A stretch of 64,000 nt of DNA from an uncultured Zoogloea sp. (GTDB taxonomy: Bacteria; Pseudomonadota; Gammaproteobacteria; Burkholderiales; Rhodocyclaceae): the NCBI GenBank assembly GCA_937967645.1, contig CALBTT010000063.1:20721-84720 (forward strand), written 5' to 3'. Positions 17,201 through 28,378 of this stretch are shown piece by piece. Each line of letters begins with the position of its first letter. Position 1 is the first letter of the stretch. Both the position numbers and the translations under genes were made by a program. The notes under the pieces were generated by a model. It made no database searches. It was not told the DNA's origin and was given only the letters and a program-made list of their open reading frames with translations.

Positions 17201-18090
17201 AGACCTTCGGCACCCTGATCGCCGCCTTCGGGCGGCAGTATGAAGTCCGCACTGACGCCGGCGAGATCCTGCTGTGCGTGCCGCGGGGCAAGAAGAGCCT
17301 GTTTGCCTGTGGTGACCGGGTCCAGGTGGCGGCCACCGGCCCGGGCCAGGGGGTGATCGACAAGCTGGTGGAGCGCAGCAGCCTGCTCTACCGCTCGGAT
17401 GCCTGGCGCCAGAAGCTGATCGCCGCCAACGCCACCCAGGTGGTGATGGTGGTGGCCACCGAGCCCAGCTTCAGCGACGAGTTCGTGTCGCGCTGCCTGT
17501 GCGCGGCGGAAAGCCAGCACCTCAAGGTGCTGATCGTGTTGAACAAGACGGACATCCCGGCGGGCCTGGCCGACGCGCGGAGCCGCCTGGCGTCCTTCGT
17601 GAAGCTGGGTTATCCGGTACTGGAGCTGTCGGCACTCGACAATGTGGATGCGCTGCGCAGCCGCCTGGTGGGTGAGACCAGCCTGCTGGTGGGGCAGTCG
17701 GGCATGGGCAAATCCACCCTCACCAACGCACTGATCCCGGAAGCCCGGGCCGAGACCCGGGAGATCTCCGAGGTGCTGGATACGGGCAAGCACACCACCA
17801 CCTTCGCCCGCCTCTACCCGCTGCCGGAAGGCGGCGGGCTGATCGACAGCCCGGGCATGCAGACCTTCGGTCTGGTGCATCTGGACAACGAGGCCCTGGA
17901 GAGCAGCTTCCGGGAGTTCCGCCCCTATGCGGGGCAGTGCCGCTTCCGCGACTGCCGCCACGACGCCGAGCCGGGCTGCGCCCTGCGCGGGGCGGCGGAG
18001 CGCGGCGAGATCGAAGAGCGCCGGCTGCGCCAGTTCCTGCAGTTCCGGGCGGAGTGCGAGAACGGGCGGCGTCAGGCCCAGGGCTGGTAA
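17197..18090 (+). CDS. rsgA: Ribosome small-subunit-dependent GTPase A
   Basis: Circularly permuted GTPase involved in late 30S subunit maturation; 297 aa. An N-terminal OB fold is followed by the permuted GTPase domain with NKTD (G4) before the P-loop GQSGMGKS (166-173), and DSPGMQ as G3. The C-terminal zinc knuckle is CRFRDCRHDAEPGC. It starts with GTG (17197) overlapping the stop of the M48 protease gene. It converges on the Anbu gene with 22 bp between stops and no clear terminator. Confidence 0.96.
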   Translation: MKTFGTLIAAFGRQYEVRTDAGEILLCVPRGKKSLFACGDRVQVAATGPGQGVIDKLVERSSLLYRSDAWRQKLIAANATQVVMVVATEPSFSDEFVSRCLCAAESQHLKVLIVLNKTDIPAGLADARSRLASFVKLGYPVLELSALDNVDALRSRLVGETSLLVGQSGMGKSTLTNALIPEARAETREISEVLDTGKHTTTFARLYPLPEGGGLIDSPGMQTFGLVHLDNEALESSFREFRPYAGQCRFRDCRHDAEPGCALRGAAERGEIEERRLRQFLQFRAECENGRRQAQGW

Positions 18091-18112
18091 GCCCCGGGGC
18101 CTCGCGACAGGC

Positions 18113-18862
18113 TCAGGTCAGGTCGCCCTTGCCGAGCAGATCGGGGTTGGGCAACTCGTCGAAGGCGTGACCGAGGGCCTCGCTCCAGCGGTTGCGGATC
18201 ATCGCGAAGTACTCGTTCTTGGCGTCGATGCTGATGTGCGAGGACACCTTCAACTCGTCGGTCTTGATGATCGCCAGGTCGAGGGGAACGCCCACCGACA
18301 GGTTGGAGCGGATCGTCGAATCCATCGAGATCAGGGCCAGCTTGGCCGCCTCGTCGAGGCTGGTGTGGCGCTTGACCACCCGGTCGATGATGGGCTTGCC
18401 GTACTTGGATTCGCCAATCTGGAAGTAAGGCGTGTCGGGCGTCGCCTCGATGAAGTTGCCGGCCGCGTAAACATGGAACAGGCGCGGCTGCTCCTTGCCG
18501 ATCTGGCCGCCGAGGATCAGGGCCGCGGTGAAGTCGATGCCGAAGTTGCTGAGGGCCTCGGAGTCGCGCCGATACACCTCTCGCAGCATCTCGCCCACAT
18601 GACGGGCCGCCTCGAACATGTTAGGCACCGACCACAGGCTCTCACGCCCGTCCTGGGCCGCCATGACCTCCCGCAGCATGGACACCAGCTGCTGGGTGAT
18701 CGCCAGGTTGCCCGAACTCATGAGCACCATCACGCGCTCGCCCGGGCGCTGGAAGATGCTCATCTTGCGGAAGGTGTTGATATGGTCGACACCGGCGTTG
18801 GTACGGGAGTCCGACAGGAACACCATACCGGCATCGAGGAGCATGCTGACGCAGTAGGTCAT
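18113..18862 (-). CDS. Anbu-type proteasome-related peptidase
   Basis: A 249-residue Ntn-hydrolase of the Anbu (ancestral beta-subunit/BPH) family, related to the 20S proteasome and HslV. The N-terminus MTYCVSMLLDAGMVFLSDSR places Thr2 to become the nucleophile after Met removal, and the family segment SDSRTNAGVDHINTFRKM follows. In many genomes Anbu is clustered with an ATP-grasp protein, an alpha-E protein and a transglutaminase-like protein; none of these is adjacent here. It is transcribed in the same direction as the pheST operon but separated from it by a strong terminator. Physiological substrates are unknown. Confidence 0.9.
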   Translation of the reverse strand: MTYCVSMLLDAGMVFLSDSRTNAGVDHINTFRKMSIFQRPGERVMVLMSSGNLAITQQLVSMLREVMAAQDGRESLWSVPNMFEAARHVGEMLREVYRRDSEALSNFGIDFTAALILGGQIGKEQPRLFHVYAAGNFIEATPDTPYFQIGESKYGKPIIDRVVKRHTSLDEAAKLALISMDSTIRSNLSVGVPLDLAIIKTDELKVSSHISIDAKNEYFAMIRNRWSEALGHAFDELPNPDLLGKGDLT

Positions 18863-18876
18863 GGGAAAAGCTCGCA

Positions 18877-18907
18877 CAAAAAGGGCGGCACCTGCCAGGT
18901 ACCGCCC
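18877..18907 (-). terminator. Rho-independent terminator of the thrS-merR operon
   Basis: On the minus strand a stem GGGCGGTACCT / AGGTGCCGCCC (one internal mismatch, 3-base loop) is followed by TTTTTG. It lies 42 bp after the merR stop and before the Anbu gene. Confidence 0.85.
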
Positions 18908-18948
18908 CGGATTGGAGGGGGTGCGCCCGCCACGCGGGACGCAGGGAT

Positions 18949-19326
18949 TCAGTTTTGGATGAGCTGCAGGATGGCGCGGATCTCGCTACGCACCGCACTC
19001 AGCTGGTCACGCAGGCCGGCGGACTCTTCGACGTCTTCCCGCTTGCGGGCCGCCATCTCGTCGAGACGGTTGCGCGCACCGGAGATGGTGAAGCCATCCT
19101 GGTAGAGCAGCTCGCGGATGCGCCGGATCAACAGCACTTCATGGTGCTGGTAGTAGCGCCGGTTGCCGCCCCGCTTGACCGGCCGCAACTGGGTGAATTC
19201 CTGCTCCCAGTAACGGAGGACGTGGGGTTTGACACCGCACAGCTCGCTCACCTCACCGATGGTGAAGTAGCGCTTGAGAGGAATCGGCGGCAGCTCGGCC
19301 GCCGCCGGCATATCACTTTGCGACAT
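18949..19326 (-). CDS. MerR-family transcriptional regulator
   Basis: A 125-residue MerR/MlrA-like regulator. The winged HTH is [20 protein letters not shown], with the wing [16 protein letters not shown], then a C-terminal coiled coil (about 85-125). No metal-binding cysteines are visible at the C-terminus, so it is unlikely to be a metal sensor. It overlaps the end of ihfA by 14 bp and is the last gene of the thrS-pheST operon, a position seen in many betaproteobacteria. Its targets are unknown. Confidence 0.93.
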   Translation of the reverse strand: MSQSDMPAAAELPPIPLKRYFTIGEVSELCGVKPHVLRYWEQEFTQLRPVKRGGNRRYYQHHEVLLIRRIRELLYQDGFTISGARNRLDEMAARKREDVEESAGLRDQLSAVRSEIRAILQLIQN

Positions 19327-19618
19327 CGCTCAGTTGCTCCACATTCGCCTTGAGCTTCTGGCTGGCGTGGAAAGTCACCACACGCCGGGCTGTAATAGGG
19401 ATCTCTTCGCCGGTCTTGGGATTGCGCCCAGGGCGCTGGGGCTTCTCGCGCAACTGGAAGTTGCCGAAGCCCGACAGCTTGACGCAATCGCCCCGCTCCA
19501 GCGCAAGGCGGATCTCTTCGAAGAAGCACTCCACCATGTCCTTGGCTTCGCGCTTGTTGAGACCTACCTGCTCGAAGAGCATGTCGGCGAGTTCGGCCTT
19601 GGTCAAAGTCATGCTCAT
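19313..19618 (-). CDS. ihfA: Integration host factor alpha subunit
   Basis: A 101-residue DNA-bending HU/IHF protein. It has the HU/IHF signature [21 protein letters not shown], including the DNA-intercalating Pro in the arm [14 protein letters not shown]. It is five bp after pheT, the order conserved from E. coli (pheST-ihfA). Its partner ihfB is also in this window (31420-31704). Confidence 0.97.
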   Translation of the reverse strand: MSMTLTKAELADMLFEQVGLNKREAKDMVECFFEEIRLALERGDCVKLSGFGNFQLREKPQRPGRNPKTGEEIPITARRVVTFHASQKLKANVEQLSDVAK

Positions 19619-19623
19619 GATGA

Positions 19624-22002
19624 TCAGGCCCTCAGTTTCGCACCGAGCGCATCCTCGGCGTGACGGGTCAGGGCAAGCATCGCGGCATCCACTTCAGCAT
19701 CCTCGAGAGTCCGCTGAGTTTCTTGCATAACTACGCGGAAAGCAAGGCTTTTCCGGTTCGGCTCGATGCCCTTGCCCTGGTACTGGTCGAACAGTTCGAT
19801 GTGCTGGACGATGGCCGGCGCAACCGACTGCAAGCCCTTCAACAGGCTGGCAGCGGACACCTGCTGCTCCACCACCAGGGCCAGGTCACGGGTCACCGCC
19901 GGGAAGCGGGAGACTTCACGATAGGCCGGGGTGCGCGTTTCGAGCAGCGCATCGAGTTCGATCTCGAAGACCACCGGCGCGGTGCCGAGTTCATAACGTT
20001 GCACCCACACCGGGTGCAGTTCGCCGATGAAACCGATGGCGCGGCCGTCCAGCACCACGCGGGCGGAACGGCCCGGGTGCAGGGCCGGGTGTGCAGCCCG
20101 TTCGAATTCCGCCACACGCGGGAACAGCAGGGCCTCGAGGTCGGCCTTGACGTCGTAGAAATCGACGTTGCGGTTGCTCTCGCCCCATTGCTCGGGACGC
20201 GCCAGGCCCCCCGCCAGGGCGGCGATGCGCACCGGTTGGTGGTAGCCCTCGACCGGCTTGCCGGCGGCGTCCCTGGTAAAGCAGCGGCCGATCTCGAAGA
20301 CGCGGACGCGATTGGTCTGACGCTTGCGGTTGGTCACCAGGTTGGCCACCAGACCGCCAATCAGGGTGGAGCGCATCACGCTCATCTGGCTGGCGATGGG
20401 GTTGGCCAGGCGCACGGGGTCGGTGTTGCCACCGAAATCCTTCTCCCAGGCCTCTTCGACGAAGGCGAAGTTGATGACCTCCTGGTATTCGCGCCCCGCC
20501 ACCAGGCGGCGCACGAACATGGTGTCACGCTTCGCTTCCGGACGCGGCAGCATGCTGATGGGGCCCTTGGGCGCACACACCGGGATGTTGTCGTAGCCAT
20601 GGAGACGAGCGATTTCCTCGATGAGGTCTTCCTCGATCTCCAGGTCGAAGCGGTAGGACGGCGGGGTCACGACAAAGTCGTCCCCCTCGCGGACCACCTG
20701 CAGGTTGAGGCGGCCGAACATGCCGGCCACTTCATCGGCGCTCAGCGCGATGCCCAGCACCCGGCGCACGCGGGCCGCACGCAGGCGGATCGGCTTGCGC
20801 TGGGGCAGTTTGCCGGCATCCAAAGCATCGACGACCGGACCGGGCTGGCCGCCGCAGATGTCGAGGATCAGGCGGGTAGCACGCTCGATGGCCTGGCCGG
20901 CCAGCGCAAAGTCCACCCCCCGCTCGAAGCGGTAGGAGGCATCGGAGGAGAAGCCGTAGGCACGGGCACGACCGGCAATAGCATCGGGGGCGAAGAAGGC
21001 GCTCTCGAGGAACAGATCGGTGGTGTCCAGGGTGATGCCGGAATCCTCGCCGCCCATGATGCCAGCCAGGGCCAGGGCCCGGGCTTCATCGGCGATCAGC
21101 AGGGTGTCGGCCGCCGGGGTCACGGTCTGGCCGTTGAGGAGCAGCACCTGCTCGCCAGCCTCAGGGAAGCGCACATGGATCGCGCCGCTCAGCTTGGCCT
21201 CGTCGAAGGCATGCAGCGGCTGGCCGAGTTCGAGCATCACATAGTTGGTGACGTCCACCAGGGCGCTGATGGACCGGATGCCGCTGCGCGCCAGGCGCTG
21301 CTTCATCCATTCCGGCGTCGGTGCCTTGGCGTTCACACCACGGATGATCCGCCCGGAATAACGCGGGCAGGCCTCCGGCGCATCCAGCACGATGGCACGG
21401 CTGTCGGCGATCACCGCGGCCACCGGCTCGCAGGCCGGCAGGCTCAGGGGCTGGCCGGTGAGGGCCGCCACTTCGCGGGCGATGCCGCTGAGGCTGAGGC
21501 AGTCGGCGCGGTTCGGCGTCAGCTTGATGGTGAACAGGGTGTCATTGAGGGCGAGGTAGTCCCGCAGGTCGGTGCCGACCGGGGCATCCTCGGGCAATAC
21601 CAGCAGGCCGCTGCTCTCGTCGGAGATGCCCAGTTCCTTGGCCGAGCACAGCATGCCGAAGGACTCGACACCACGCAGCTTGGCCGCCTTGATGCCGAAA
21701 CCGGCCAGGTCGGCGCCCACCAGCGCGCAGGGGATCTTGATACCAGCGGCGGCATTGGGGGCGCCGCAGACGATCTGCAGCAGCTCACCCTGCCCGGCAT
21801 CGACCTTGCAGACACGCAGCTTGTCGGCGTTGGGATGCTTTTCGGCCTCGACGATCTGCGCGACCACCACTTTGGAGAACACGGCGGCCACGCCGTCCTG
21901 CTCTTCCACTTCCAGCCCCGCCATGGTGAGCAAATGCCCCAGCGCGTCCGAATCGAGGTCCGGACTGACGAAACTGCGCAACCAGAGTTCTGAGAATTGC
22001 AT
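19624..22002 (-). CDS. pheT: Phenylalanine-tRNA ligase beta subunit
   Basis: Beta chain of the heterotetrameric class II PheRS; 792 aa, as in E. coli. Domains in order: tRNA-binding (EMAP/OB) about 40-150 ([20 protein letters not shown]), B3/B4 editing region about 210-385, B5, a core catalytic-like domain, and the C-terminal ferredoxin-fold anticodon-binding domain ([18 protein letters not shown] to the end). It starts 3 bp after the pheS stop, consistent with coupled translation. Confidence 0.98.
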   Translation of the reverse strand: MQFSELWLRSFVSPDLDSDALGHLLTMAGLEVEEQDGVAAVFSKVVVAQIVEAEKHPNADKLRVCKVDAGQGELLQIVCGAPNAAAGIKIPCALVGADLAGFGIKAAKLRGVESFGMLCSAKELGISDESSGLLVLPEDAPVGTDLRDYLALNDTLFTIKLTPNRADCLSLSGIAREVAALTGQPLSLPACEPVAAVIADSRAIVLDAPEACPRYSGRIIRGVNAKAPTPEWMKQRLARSGIRSISALVDVTNYVMLELGQPLHAFDEAKLSGAIHVRFPEAGEQVLLLNGQTVTPAADTLLIADEARALALAGIMGGEDSGITLDTTDLFLESAFFAPDAIAGRARAYGFSSDASYRFERGVDFALAGQAIERATRLILDICGGQPGPVVDALDAGKLPQRKPIRLRAARVRRVLGIALSADEVAGMFGRLNLQVVREGDDFVVTPPSYRFDLEIEEDLIEEIARLHGYDNIPVCAPKGPISMLPRPEAKRDTMFVRRLVAGREYQEVINFAFVEEAWEKDFGGNTDPVRLANPIASQMSVMRSTLIGGLVANLVTNRKRQTNRVRVFEIGRCFTRDAAGKPVEGYHQPVRIAALAGGLARPEQWGESNRNVDFYDVKADLEALLFPRVAEFERAAHPALHPGRSARVVLDGRAIGFIGELHPVWVQRYELGTAPVVFEIELDALLETRTPAYREVSRFPAVTRDLALVVEQQVSAASLLKGLQSVAPAIVQHIELFDQYQGKGIEPNRKSLAFRVVMQETQRTLEDAEVDAAMLALTRHAEDALGAKLRA

Positions 22003-22005
22003 GGC

Positions 22006-23109
<1,104 letters not shown>

Positions 23110-23469
23110 TTAAGCAGCGAGCTTGGCCTTGGCTTGTTCGGCGAGCGCCGCGAATGCGGGCTTGTCAAACACAGCCAGGTCGGCCAGCACCTTGCGGTCC
23201 ACTTCGATGGAGGCCTTCTTGAGGCCGTTCATGAAGCGGCTGTAGGTCAGACCGACTTCACGCGCGGCGGCGTTGATACGGGCGATCCACAGAGCGCGGA
23301 ACTGACGCTTGCGCTGACGACGGTCACGGTAGGCATATTGGCCCGCCTTCATCACCGCCTGTTTGGCGATGCGGTATACGTTCTTGCGACGGCCGCGGTA
23401 ACCCTTGGCTTGGTCGAGGACTTTCTTGTGACGGGCACGTGCGGTTACACCGCGTTTAACTCGGGGCAT
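23110..23469 (-). CDS. rplT: 50S ribosomal protein L20
   Basis: A 119-residue 23S rRNA-binding protein needed early in 50S assembly. The basic N-terminal arm ([20 protein letters not shown]), [10 protein letters not shown] and [18 protein letters not shown] are typical. It follows rpmI by 14 bp. In E. coli L20 represses the rpmI-rplT part of this operon. Confidence 0.98.
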   Translation of the reverse strand: MPRVKRGVTARARHKKVLDQAKGYRGRRKNVYRIAKQAVMKAGQYAYRDRRQRKRQFRALWIARINAAAREVGLTYSRFMNGLKKASIEVDRKVLADLAVFDKPAFAALAEQAKAKLAA

Positions 23470-23483
23470 TGCGTTCTCCTAAA

Positions 23484-23681
23484 TCAAGCGTAGGGCATCA
23501 TGGCGCGGATGGACTTTTCGTCCGCAGCGTGGACGGCAGTCATGCCGCGCAGCTGGCGCTTGCTCTTGGTGGTCTTCTTGGTCAGGATGTGGCGCTTGAA
23601 CGCCTGCGAACGCTTGATGCTACCGCTAGCGCGGACCTTGAACCGTTTGGCGGCCCCGCTCTTGGTCTTCATCTTGGGCAT
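23484..23681 (-). CDS. rpmI: 50S ribosomal protein L35
   Basis: A 65-residue, highly basic protein starting [20 protein letters not shown], with [11 protein letters not shown] near the middle. It is located between infC and rplT as in most bacteria. Confidence 0.98.
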   Translation of the reverse strand: MPKMKTKSGAAKRFKVRASGSIKRSQAFKRHILTKKTTKSKRQLRGMTAVHAADEKSIRAMMPYA

Positions 23682-23820
23682 GAAGTACTCCAGCTTATGT
23701 CATGGCCCCGGGTGGTTTCCGACTTCCGGAAACGCTTCAACAACCCGTCACCACTTGTTTACGGCGGACTATTCTGCCCGCCGTGTTCCGGCACCCGAAC
23801 TAGCCGGGCACCTGAAATCC
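23682..23820 (-). promoter_or_regulatory. infC-rpmI intergenic leader with hairpins
   Basis: This 139-bp gap can form at least two stems: ACGGCGG/CCGCCGT (23761-23767 with 23778-23784) and GTTTCC/GGAAAC (23715-23720 with 23728-23733). In E. coli the corresponding region takes part in L20 autoregulation. A similar translational operator is possible here but was not shown by sequence identity. Confidence 0.4.
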
Positions 23821-24342
23821 TCAATGCTTCTTCTTCGGCGCGATGACCATGATCATCTGGCGGCCTTCCATCTTCGGCATCTGCTCGACCATCGCGATTT
23901 CTTCGAGGTCGGCCTTGATGCGTTCCAGCTGGCGCATGCCGAATTCCTGGTGGGCCATTTCACGGCCCCGGAAACGGAGGGTCACCTTCGCCTTGTCACC
24001 TTCGTTCAGGAACTTGATCAGGTTCCGCAGCTTGATCTGGTAGTCGTTCTCATCCGTACCCGGACGGAGCTTCACTTCCTTGACCTGGATCTGCTTCTGC
24101 TTCTGCTTGGCTTCGTGGGCGCGCTTGGCTTCTTCGTACTTGTACTTGCCGAAGTCCATCAAGCGACACACCGGCGGCTTCGCCATCGGCGCGATCTCTA
24201 CCAGATCGACGCCCGCTTCTTCAGCCGCTTCCAATGCAGCACGCAGAGAAACGATGCCGATCTGCTCACCGTCCTCACCCGTCAGGCGCACTTCCGGCAC
24301 GCTAATTTCGCCGTTGATGCGCAGCTTCTTATCCTGAGCGAT
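23821..24342 (-). CDS. infC: Translation initiation factor IF-3 with non-canonical ATC start
   Basis: IF-3 of 173 aa, which prevents premature 70S formation and proofreads start codons. The N-domain segment [20 protein letters not shown], the linker and the C-domain [13 protein letters not shown] are all present. The first ATG (24300) falls inside the conserved N-domain, after RINGEISV. Reading back, the only well-placed start is ATC at 24342 (ATC GCT CAG GAT), with GGAG at 24355-24352, nine bases upstream. A rare start codon is the known basis for infC autoregulation in E. coli (AUU there). thrS ends 29 bp upstream. Confidence 0.95.
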   Translation of the reverse strand: MAQDKKLRINGEISVPEVRLTGEDGEQIGIVSLRAALEAAEEAGVDLVEIAPMAKPPVCRLMDFGKYKYEEAKRAHEAKQKQKQIQVKEVKLRPGTDENDYQIKLRNLIKFLNEGDKAKVTLRFRGREMAHQEFGMRQLERIKADLEEIAMVEQMPKMEGRQMIMVIAPKKKH

Positions 24343-24355
24343 GGTTTAAATCTCC
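24340..24355 (-). promoter_or_regulatory. infC ribosome-binding site and ATC start
   Basis: GGAG followed by nine bases and ATC. Because IF-3 discriminates against non-AUG/GUG/UUG starts, this start would make infC translation fall as IF-3 rises. Confidence 0.8.
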
Positions 24356-24371
24356 ATAGAAAACAAAAAAA

Positions 24372-26288
24372 TCAGGCCGTGCCGGCAAACGAAGCGATTT
24401 CGTCTTGCCAACGCTCGACAATCTGATCGAGGGACATTTGACCGAGATCCTGATTACCACGGGCGCGGACGGCCACTACTTCAGCTGCCTTTTCTTTGTC
24501 ACCCACCACAAGCAGGTAAGGCAGCTTTCTTACGCTATGTTCGCGTATTTTATAAGTAATCTTCTCGTTGCGCAAATCCGCCTCAACCCGGAAACCACGC
24601 GCACGCAGGGACTTGACGACTTCCGTGACGTAATCCGCCTGGGACTCGGAGATATTCAGCACCACCGCCTGCACCGGCGACAGCCACAGAGGCAGGGCAC
24701 CGGCGTGGTTTTCGATCAGGATGCCGATGAAGCGCTCGAGGGAACCGAGGATCGCCCGGTGCAGCATCACCGGACGACGCCGGGAGTTGTCTTCGGCCAC
24801 ATATTCGGCATCCAGGCGTTCAGGCAGCACGAAGTCGAGCTGCATGGTGCCACACTGCCAGGAGCGACCCAGCGCATCCTTGACGTGGTATTCAATCTTG
24901 GGGCCGTAGAAGGCGCCCTCGCCCGGCAGCTCCTCCCACTGATGCCCGGAGGCAGCCAGCGCCTGACGCAGGCCCGCCTCGGCCTTGTCCCAGACCTCGT
25001 CGGAGCCCGCCCGCTTCTCGGGGCGCAGCGACAGCTTGACGGCCACATCCGTGAAACCGAAGTCCCGATAAACGCGCGACAGCAGCTCGTTGAAAGCCGT
25101 CACTTCGGCAACGATCTGATCTTCGGTACAGAAGATGTGGGCATCGTCCTGCACGAAGCCACGCACCCGCATCAGGCCATGCAGCGCACCGGAAGGCTCG
25201 TTGCGATGGCAGGAGCCGAACTCGGCGAGACGCAGCGGCAGATCGCGGTAGGAATGCAGGCCGTGGTTATAAATCTGGACATGCCCCGGACAGTTCATCG
25301 GCTTGATCGCGTAGTCGCGCTTTTCCGATTCGGTGGTGAACATGTTGTCCCGGTAGTTATCCCAGTGCCCCGAGCGCTCCCACAGCTGGCGATCCATCAC
25401 CAGCGGCGTCTTGACCTCCTGATAGCCGGCTTCATTCAGCACGCGGCGCATGTACTGCTCGATCTGCTGCCAGAGGGTCCAGCCATTGGGATGCCAGAAC
25501 ACCATCCCCGGCGCCTCTTCCTGCAGGTGGAACAGATCCAGTTGCTTGCCCAGGCGGCGGTGGTCGCGCTTCTCGGCCTCTTCCAGCATGTGCAGGTAGG
25601 CCTCCTGCTCTTCCTTCTTGGCCCAGGCCGTGCCGTAGATGCGCTGCAGCATCTCGTTCTTGGAGTCACCACGCCAGTAGGCGCCAGCCACCTTCATGAG
25701 CTTGAAGACCTTCAGCTTGCCGGTCGAGGGCACGTGAGGGCCGCGGCACAGGTCCGTGAAGTCGCCCTCCCGGTACAGGGACACGTCCTCACCCTGCGGA
25801 ATCGAGGCAATGATCTCAGCCTTGTAGTGCTCACCGATGGACTTGAAGTAGGCCACCGCTTCATCCCGCGGCAGCACGCTGCGCTCGACAGGGATGTCGC
25901 GCTTGGCCAACTCGACCATGCGAGCCTCGATCTTCTCGAGATCCTCAGGCGTGAACGGGCGCTTGTAGGAGAAATCGTAGAAAAAGCCGTTCTCGATCAC
26001 CGGACCGATGGTCACCTGAGCCTCCGGAAAGAGCTCCTTGACCGCATAGGCCAGCAGGTGGGCCGTGGAATGGCGAATGACCTCGAGACCATCCGGATCC
26101 TTGTCGGTCACGATGGCGAGGGCCACATCCCCCTCGATGAGGTGCGAGGTATCCACCAGCTTGCCATCGACCTTGCCGGCCAGCGCCGCCTTGGCCAGAC
26201 CGGCACCGATGGAGGCGGCGACCTGGGCGATCGTCACGGGCTGCTCGAAACTGCGTACTGAACCGTCGGGCAAGGTGATGTTGGGCAT
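24372..26288 (-). CDS. thrS: Threonine-tRNA ligase
   Basis: Class II synthetase of 638 aa. Domains in order: TGS (1-60), the N2 editing domain with the zinc-type motif [16 protein letters not shown], the catalytic core (motif 2 [24 protein letters not shown]; zinc ligands in MNCPGH and later His), and the anticodon-binding domain ([15 protein letters not shown] onward). It heads the operon thrS-infC-rpmI-rplT-pheST-ihfA-merR. A terminator-type hairpin lies 31-57 bp upstream of the start. Confidence 0.98.
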   Translation of the reverse strand: MPNITLPDGSVRSFEQPVTIAQVAASIGAGLAKAALAGKVDGKLVDTSHLIEGDVALAIVTDKDPDGLEVIRHSTAHLLAYAVKELFPEAQVTIGPVIENGFFYDFSYKRPFTPEDLEKIEARMVELAKRDIPVERSVLPRDEAVAYFKSIGEHYKAEIIASIPQGEDVSLYREGDFTDLCRGPHVPSTGKLKVFKLMKVAGAYWRGDSKNEMLQRIYGTAWAKKEEQEAYLHMLEEAEKRDHRRLGKQLDLFHLQEEAPGMVFWHPNGWTLWQQIEQYMRRVLNEAGYQEVKTPLVMDRQLWERSGHWDNYRDNMFTTESEKRDYAIKPMNCPGHVQIYNHGLHSYRDLPLRLAEFGSCHRNEPSGALHGLMRVRGFVQDDAHIFCTEDQIVAEVTAFNELLSRVYRDFGFTDVAVKLSLRPEKRAGSDEVWDKAEAGLRQALAASGHQWEELPGEGAFYGPKIEYHVKDALGRSWQCGTMQLDFVLPERLDAEYVAEDNSRRRPVMLHRAILGSLERFIGILIENHAGALPLWLSPVQAVVLNISESQADYVTEVVKSLRARGFRVEADLRNEKITYKIREHSVRKLPYLLVVGDKEKAAEVVAVRARGNQDLGQMSLDQIVERWQDEIASFAGTA

Positions 26289-26319
26289 GAGGACTCGCTT
26301 CGGAAAATTCAGGGCAAAA

Positions 26320-26346
26320 AAAAAGTGCGGACGAGCCGCACTTTTT
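26320..26346. terminator. Terminator between tRNA-Val and thrS
   Basis: Stem AAAAGTGCGG / CCGCACTTTT with a 5-base loop and T-runs in both directions. On the minus strand it ends the tRNA-Val transcript, or acts as an attenuator ahead of thrS if transcription starts further upstream. Confidence 0.8.
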
Positions 26347-26435
26347 CTTTTTTTGGAAAACGCCTTACAGCAGACTCGTTATTACCTAGCCTTAGCGCTG
26401 CAAGTTCGAGACATTCGTTTTCCTTCTTAGGTGTT

Positions 26436-26512
26436 TGGTAGGCGCGATTGGACTCGAACCAACGACCCCCACCATGTCAAGGTGGTGCTCTAACCAGCTG
26501 AGCTACGCGCCT
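26436..26512 (-). tRNA. tRNA-Val (anticodon GAC)
   Basis: A 77-nt cloverleaf: acceptor AGGCGCG / CGCGCCT, D-arm GCTC..GAGC, anticodon stem CCACC/GGTGG around TTGACAT (GAC), T-arm GTTGG TTCGAGT CCAAT, discriminator A and an encoded CCA. It reads Val codons GUC/GUU. It lies alone between thrS and the PolB-like exonuclease gene. Confidence 0.96.
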
Positions 26513-26560
26513 AAGAAGCCCGCATTATAGACGGTTCCCAGAACCTGTCAACTACTTTGT

Positions 26561-27376
26561 TCAAATTACTTTATCGAGGCCCGATTCAGGCCAGGCGGCG
26601 AGGAAGCGCTTCCAGTGCTCCGCCTCCAGGCGGCCGAGGGCGTCCTTCACAAAAGCCAGCTCTGCTTCATAGTGCTGGCGATCGAGGGTGCCCCGCATCA
26701 GCTGGAAACGCAGGAACACCAGGTAGGTGTTGACGACGTCCGTCTCGCAATAGTCGCGGATGTCGGCGATCCGCCCATCGCAATACCCCTTCCACACCGC
26801 CGAACCATCCATGCCCAGCTTGCCCGGAAAGCCCATCAGCTTGGCCAGGTCATCCAGGGGCGCATTGGCGCGCGGCTGATACAGGGCCAGCAGATCCATC
26901 AGGTCCAGGTGACGCAGGTGGTAGCGGCCGATGTAGTTGTTCCACTTGAACTCGCGAGAGTCCACGTAATCGCCATCACCCAGATCCCAGTAACGCGGTG
27001 CGGATATGCCATGCAGCATGCCGCGGTAGTGGAGCACCGGCAGGTCGAACCCGCCCCCGTTCCACGACACCAGTTGCGGCGTGAAACGTTCGATGCCATC
27101 GAAGAAGCGCTGGATGATCTGCCCTTCCTGGCAGTCCGGCTCGGACAGGGAGAAGACCCTGAACTGGGAGGCATCCCGCAGCACGCAGGAGATGGTGACC
27201 ACCCGCTGCAGGTGGTGAGGCAGGAAGTCCGTACCGGAAGCCGCCCGACGCAGCTGGAAGGCGTATTCGGCTACCTCCTCGTCGCCCAGGTCCGCCGGCA
27301 GGCCGTGCAGACTGCGGATCCCCGCCACATCGGGAATGGTCTCGATATCGAAGACGAGCGTGGTCGGCATGGTCAT
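26561..27376 (-). CDS. PolB-like 3'-5' exonuclease
   Basis: A 271-residue DEDDy-type exonuclease domain related to the proofreading domain of B-family polymerases. All catalytic positions are present: LVFDIETIPD (Asp, Glu), VSWNGGGFDLPVL (Asp), and the final motif YCETDVVNTYLV (Tyr, Asp). The family is found as a stand-alone protein in many betaproteobacteria and its role is unproven. The ATG at 27376 is two bp after the cysM stop; a second ATG at 27370 is possible. It forms a two-gene unit with cysM. Confidence 0.9.
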   Translation of the reverse strand: MTMPTTLVFDIETIPDVAGIRSLHGLPADLGDEEVAEYAFQLRRAASGTDFLPHHLQRVVTISCVLRDASQFRVFSLSEPDCQEGQIIQRFFDGIERFTPQLVSWNGGGFDLPVLHYRGMLHGISAPRYWDLGDGDYVDSREFKWNNYIGRYHLRHLDLMDLLALYQPRANAPLDDLAKLMGFPGKLGMDGSAVWKGYCDGRIADIRDYCETDVVNTYLVFLRFQLMRGTLDRQHYEAELAFVKDALGRLEAEHWKRFLAAWPESGLDKVI

Positions 27377-27378
27377 GG

Positions 27379-28269
27379 TCAGGCGGGGAAGACACCGGTG
27401 GACAGGTAGCGGTCGCCGCGGTCGCAGACGATGGAGACGATCACCGCATTCTCGACCTGTTCGGCGAGGCGCAGCGCCACGTGCATGGCACCACCGGAGG
27501 AGATGCCGGCAAAGATGCCTTCCTCCCTGGCCAGGCGACGGGTCATCTCCTCGGCATCGGCCTGCGCCACGTACTCGAGCTGATCCACCCGGGACTTGTC
27601 GTAGATACTCGGCAGATAGGCTTCGGGCCATTTGCGGATGCCGGGAATCTGCGCCCCTTCCGTCGGCTGACAGCCGATGATGCGGATGTCCGGATTGCGC
27701 GACTTGAGGTAACTGGACACCCCCATGATGGTGCCAGTGGTGCCCATGCTGCTGATGAAATGGGTGACGGTGCCGCCGGTCTGCTCCCAGATCTCTGGGC
27801 CTGTACCTTCGATGTGGGCCCGCGGATTGTCCTGATTGGCGAACTGGTCGAGGATCACGCCCCTCCCCTCGTCGCGCATGCGCTCCGCCACATCCCGCGC
27901 CAACTCCATCCCACCTTCCTTCGGCGTCAACACCAGCTCGGCACCGAAGGCGCGCATGGTCTGACGACGCTCGACGCTCTGGTTCTCGGGCATCACCAGG
28001 ATCATGCCGTAGCCGCGGATCGCCGCGGCCATCGCCAGGGCGATGCCGGTGTTGCCGCTGGTGGCTTCGATCAGGGTGTTCCCGGGGCGGATATCCCCGC
28101 GCTCCTCGGCATGCAGGATCATGGACAGCGCCGGACGATCCTTGACCGAACCTGCCGGATTATTGCCCTCCAGCTTGGCCAGGATGACGTTGTTGCGACC
28201 AGCCGTGATGCGTTTGAGGCGCACCAGGGGCGTCTGCCCCACGTAGTCCTCGAGAGTCTTGAATTCCAT
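27379..28269 (-). CDS. cysM: Cysteine synthase B (O-acetylserine sulfhydrylase)
   Basis: PLP enzyme making cysteine from O-acetylserine (thiosulfate in the CysM type); 296 aa. The PLP Lys43 is in NNPAGSVKDRPA, the substrate loop is EATSGNTGIALA, and the phosphate loop is GTTGTIMG. The segment GCQPTEGAQIPGIRKW is characteristic of CysM rather than CysK. ATG at 28269 gives the family N-terminus; the frame is open further upstream. Confidence 0.95.
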   Translation of the reverse strand: MEFKTLEDYVGQTPLVRLKRITAGRNNVILAKLEGNNPAGSVKDRPALSMILHAEERGDIRPGNTLIEATSGNTGIALAMAAAIRGYGMILVMPENQSVERRQTMRAFGAELVLTPKEGGMELARDVAERMRDEGRGVILDQFANQDNPRAHIEGTGPEIWEQTGGTVTHFISSMGTTGTIMGVSSYLKSRNPDIRIIGCQPTEGAQIPGIRKWPEAYLPSIYDKSRVDQLEYVAQADAEEMTRRLAREEGIFAGISSGGAMHVALRLAEQVENAVIVSIVCDRGDRYLSTGVFPA

Positions 28270-28378
28270 GGCGCTCACCAGAATCGGAAATTGGAGTTGG
28301 GGCAGATGATACCGAATGCAGCTCCCGGCGACGGCAGGGCCACCCAGGGTTTTGTTGCGATACGGTAACAACAAAGTG

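Noticed and set aside
18863..18948. A tRNA-Pro gene after merR, as seen in some betaproteobacteria
   Set aside because: The gap holds only the terminator; no cloverleaf could be drawn.
19660..21993. A 777-codon plus-strand frame opposite pheT
   Set aside because: No recognisable domain; composition typical of a mirror frame; pheT is unambiguous.
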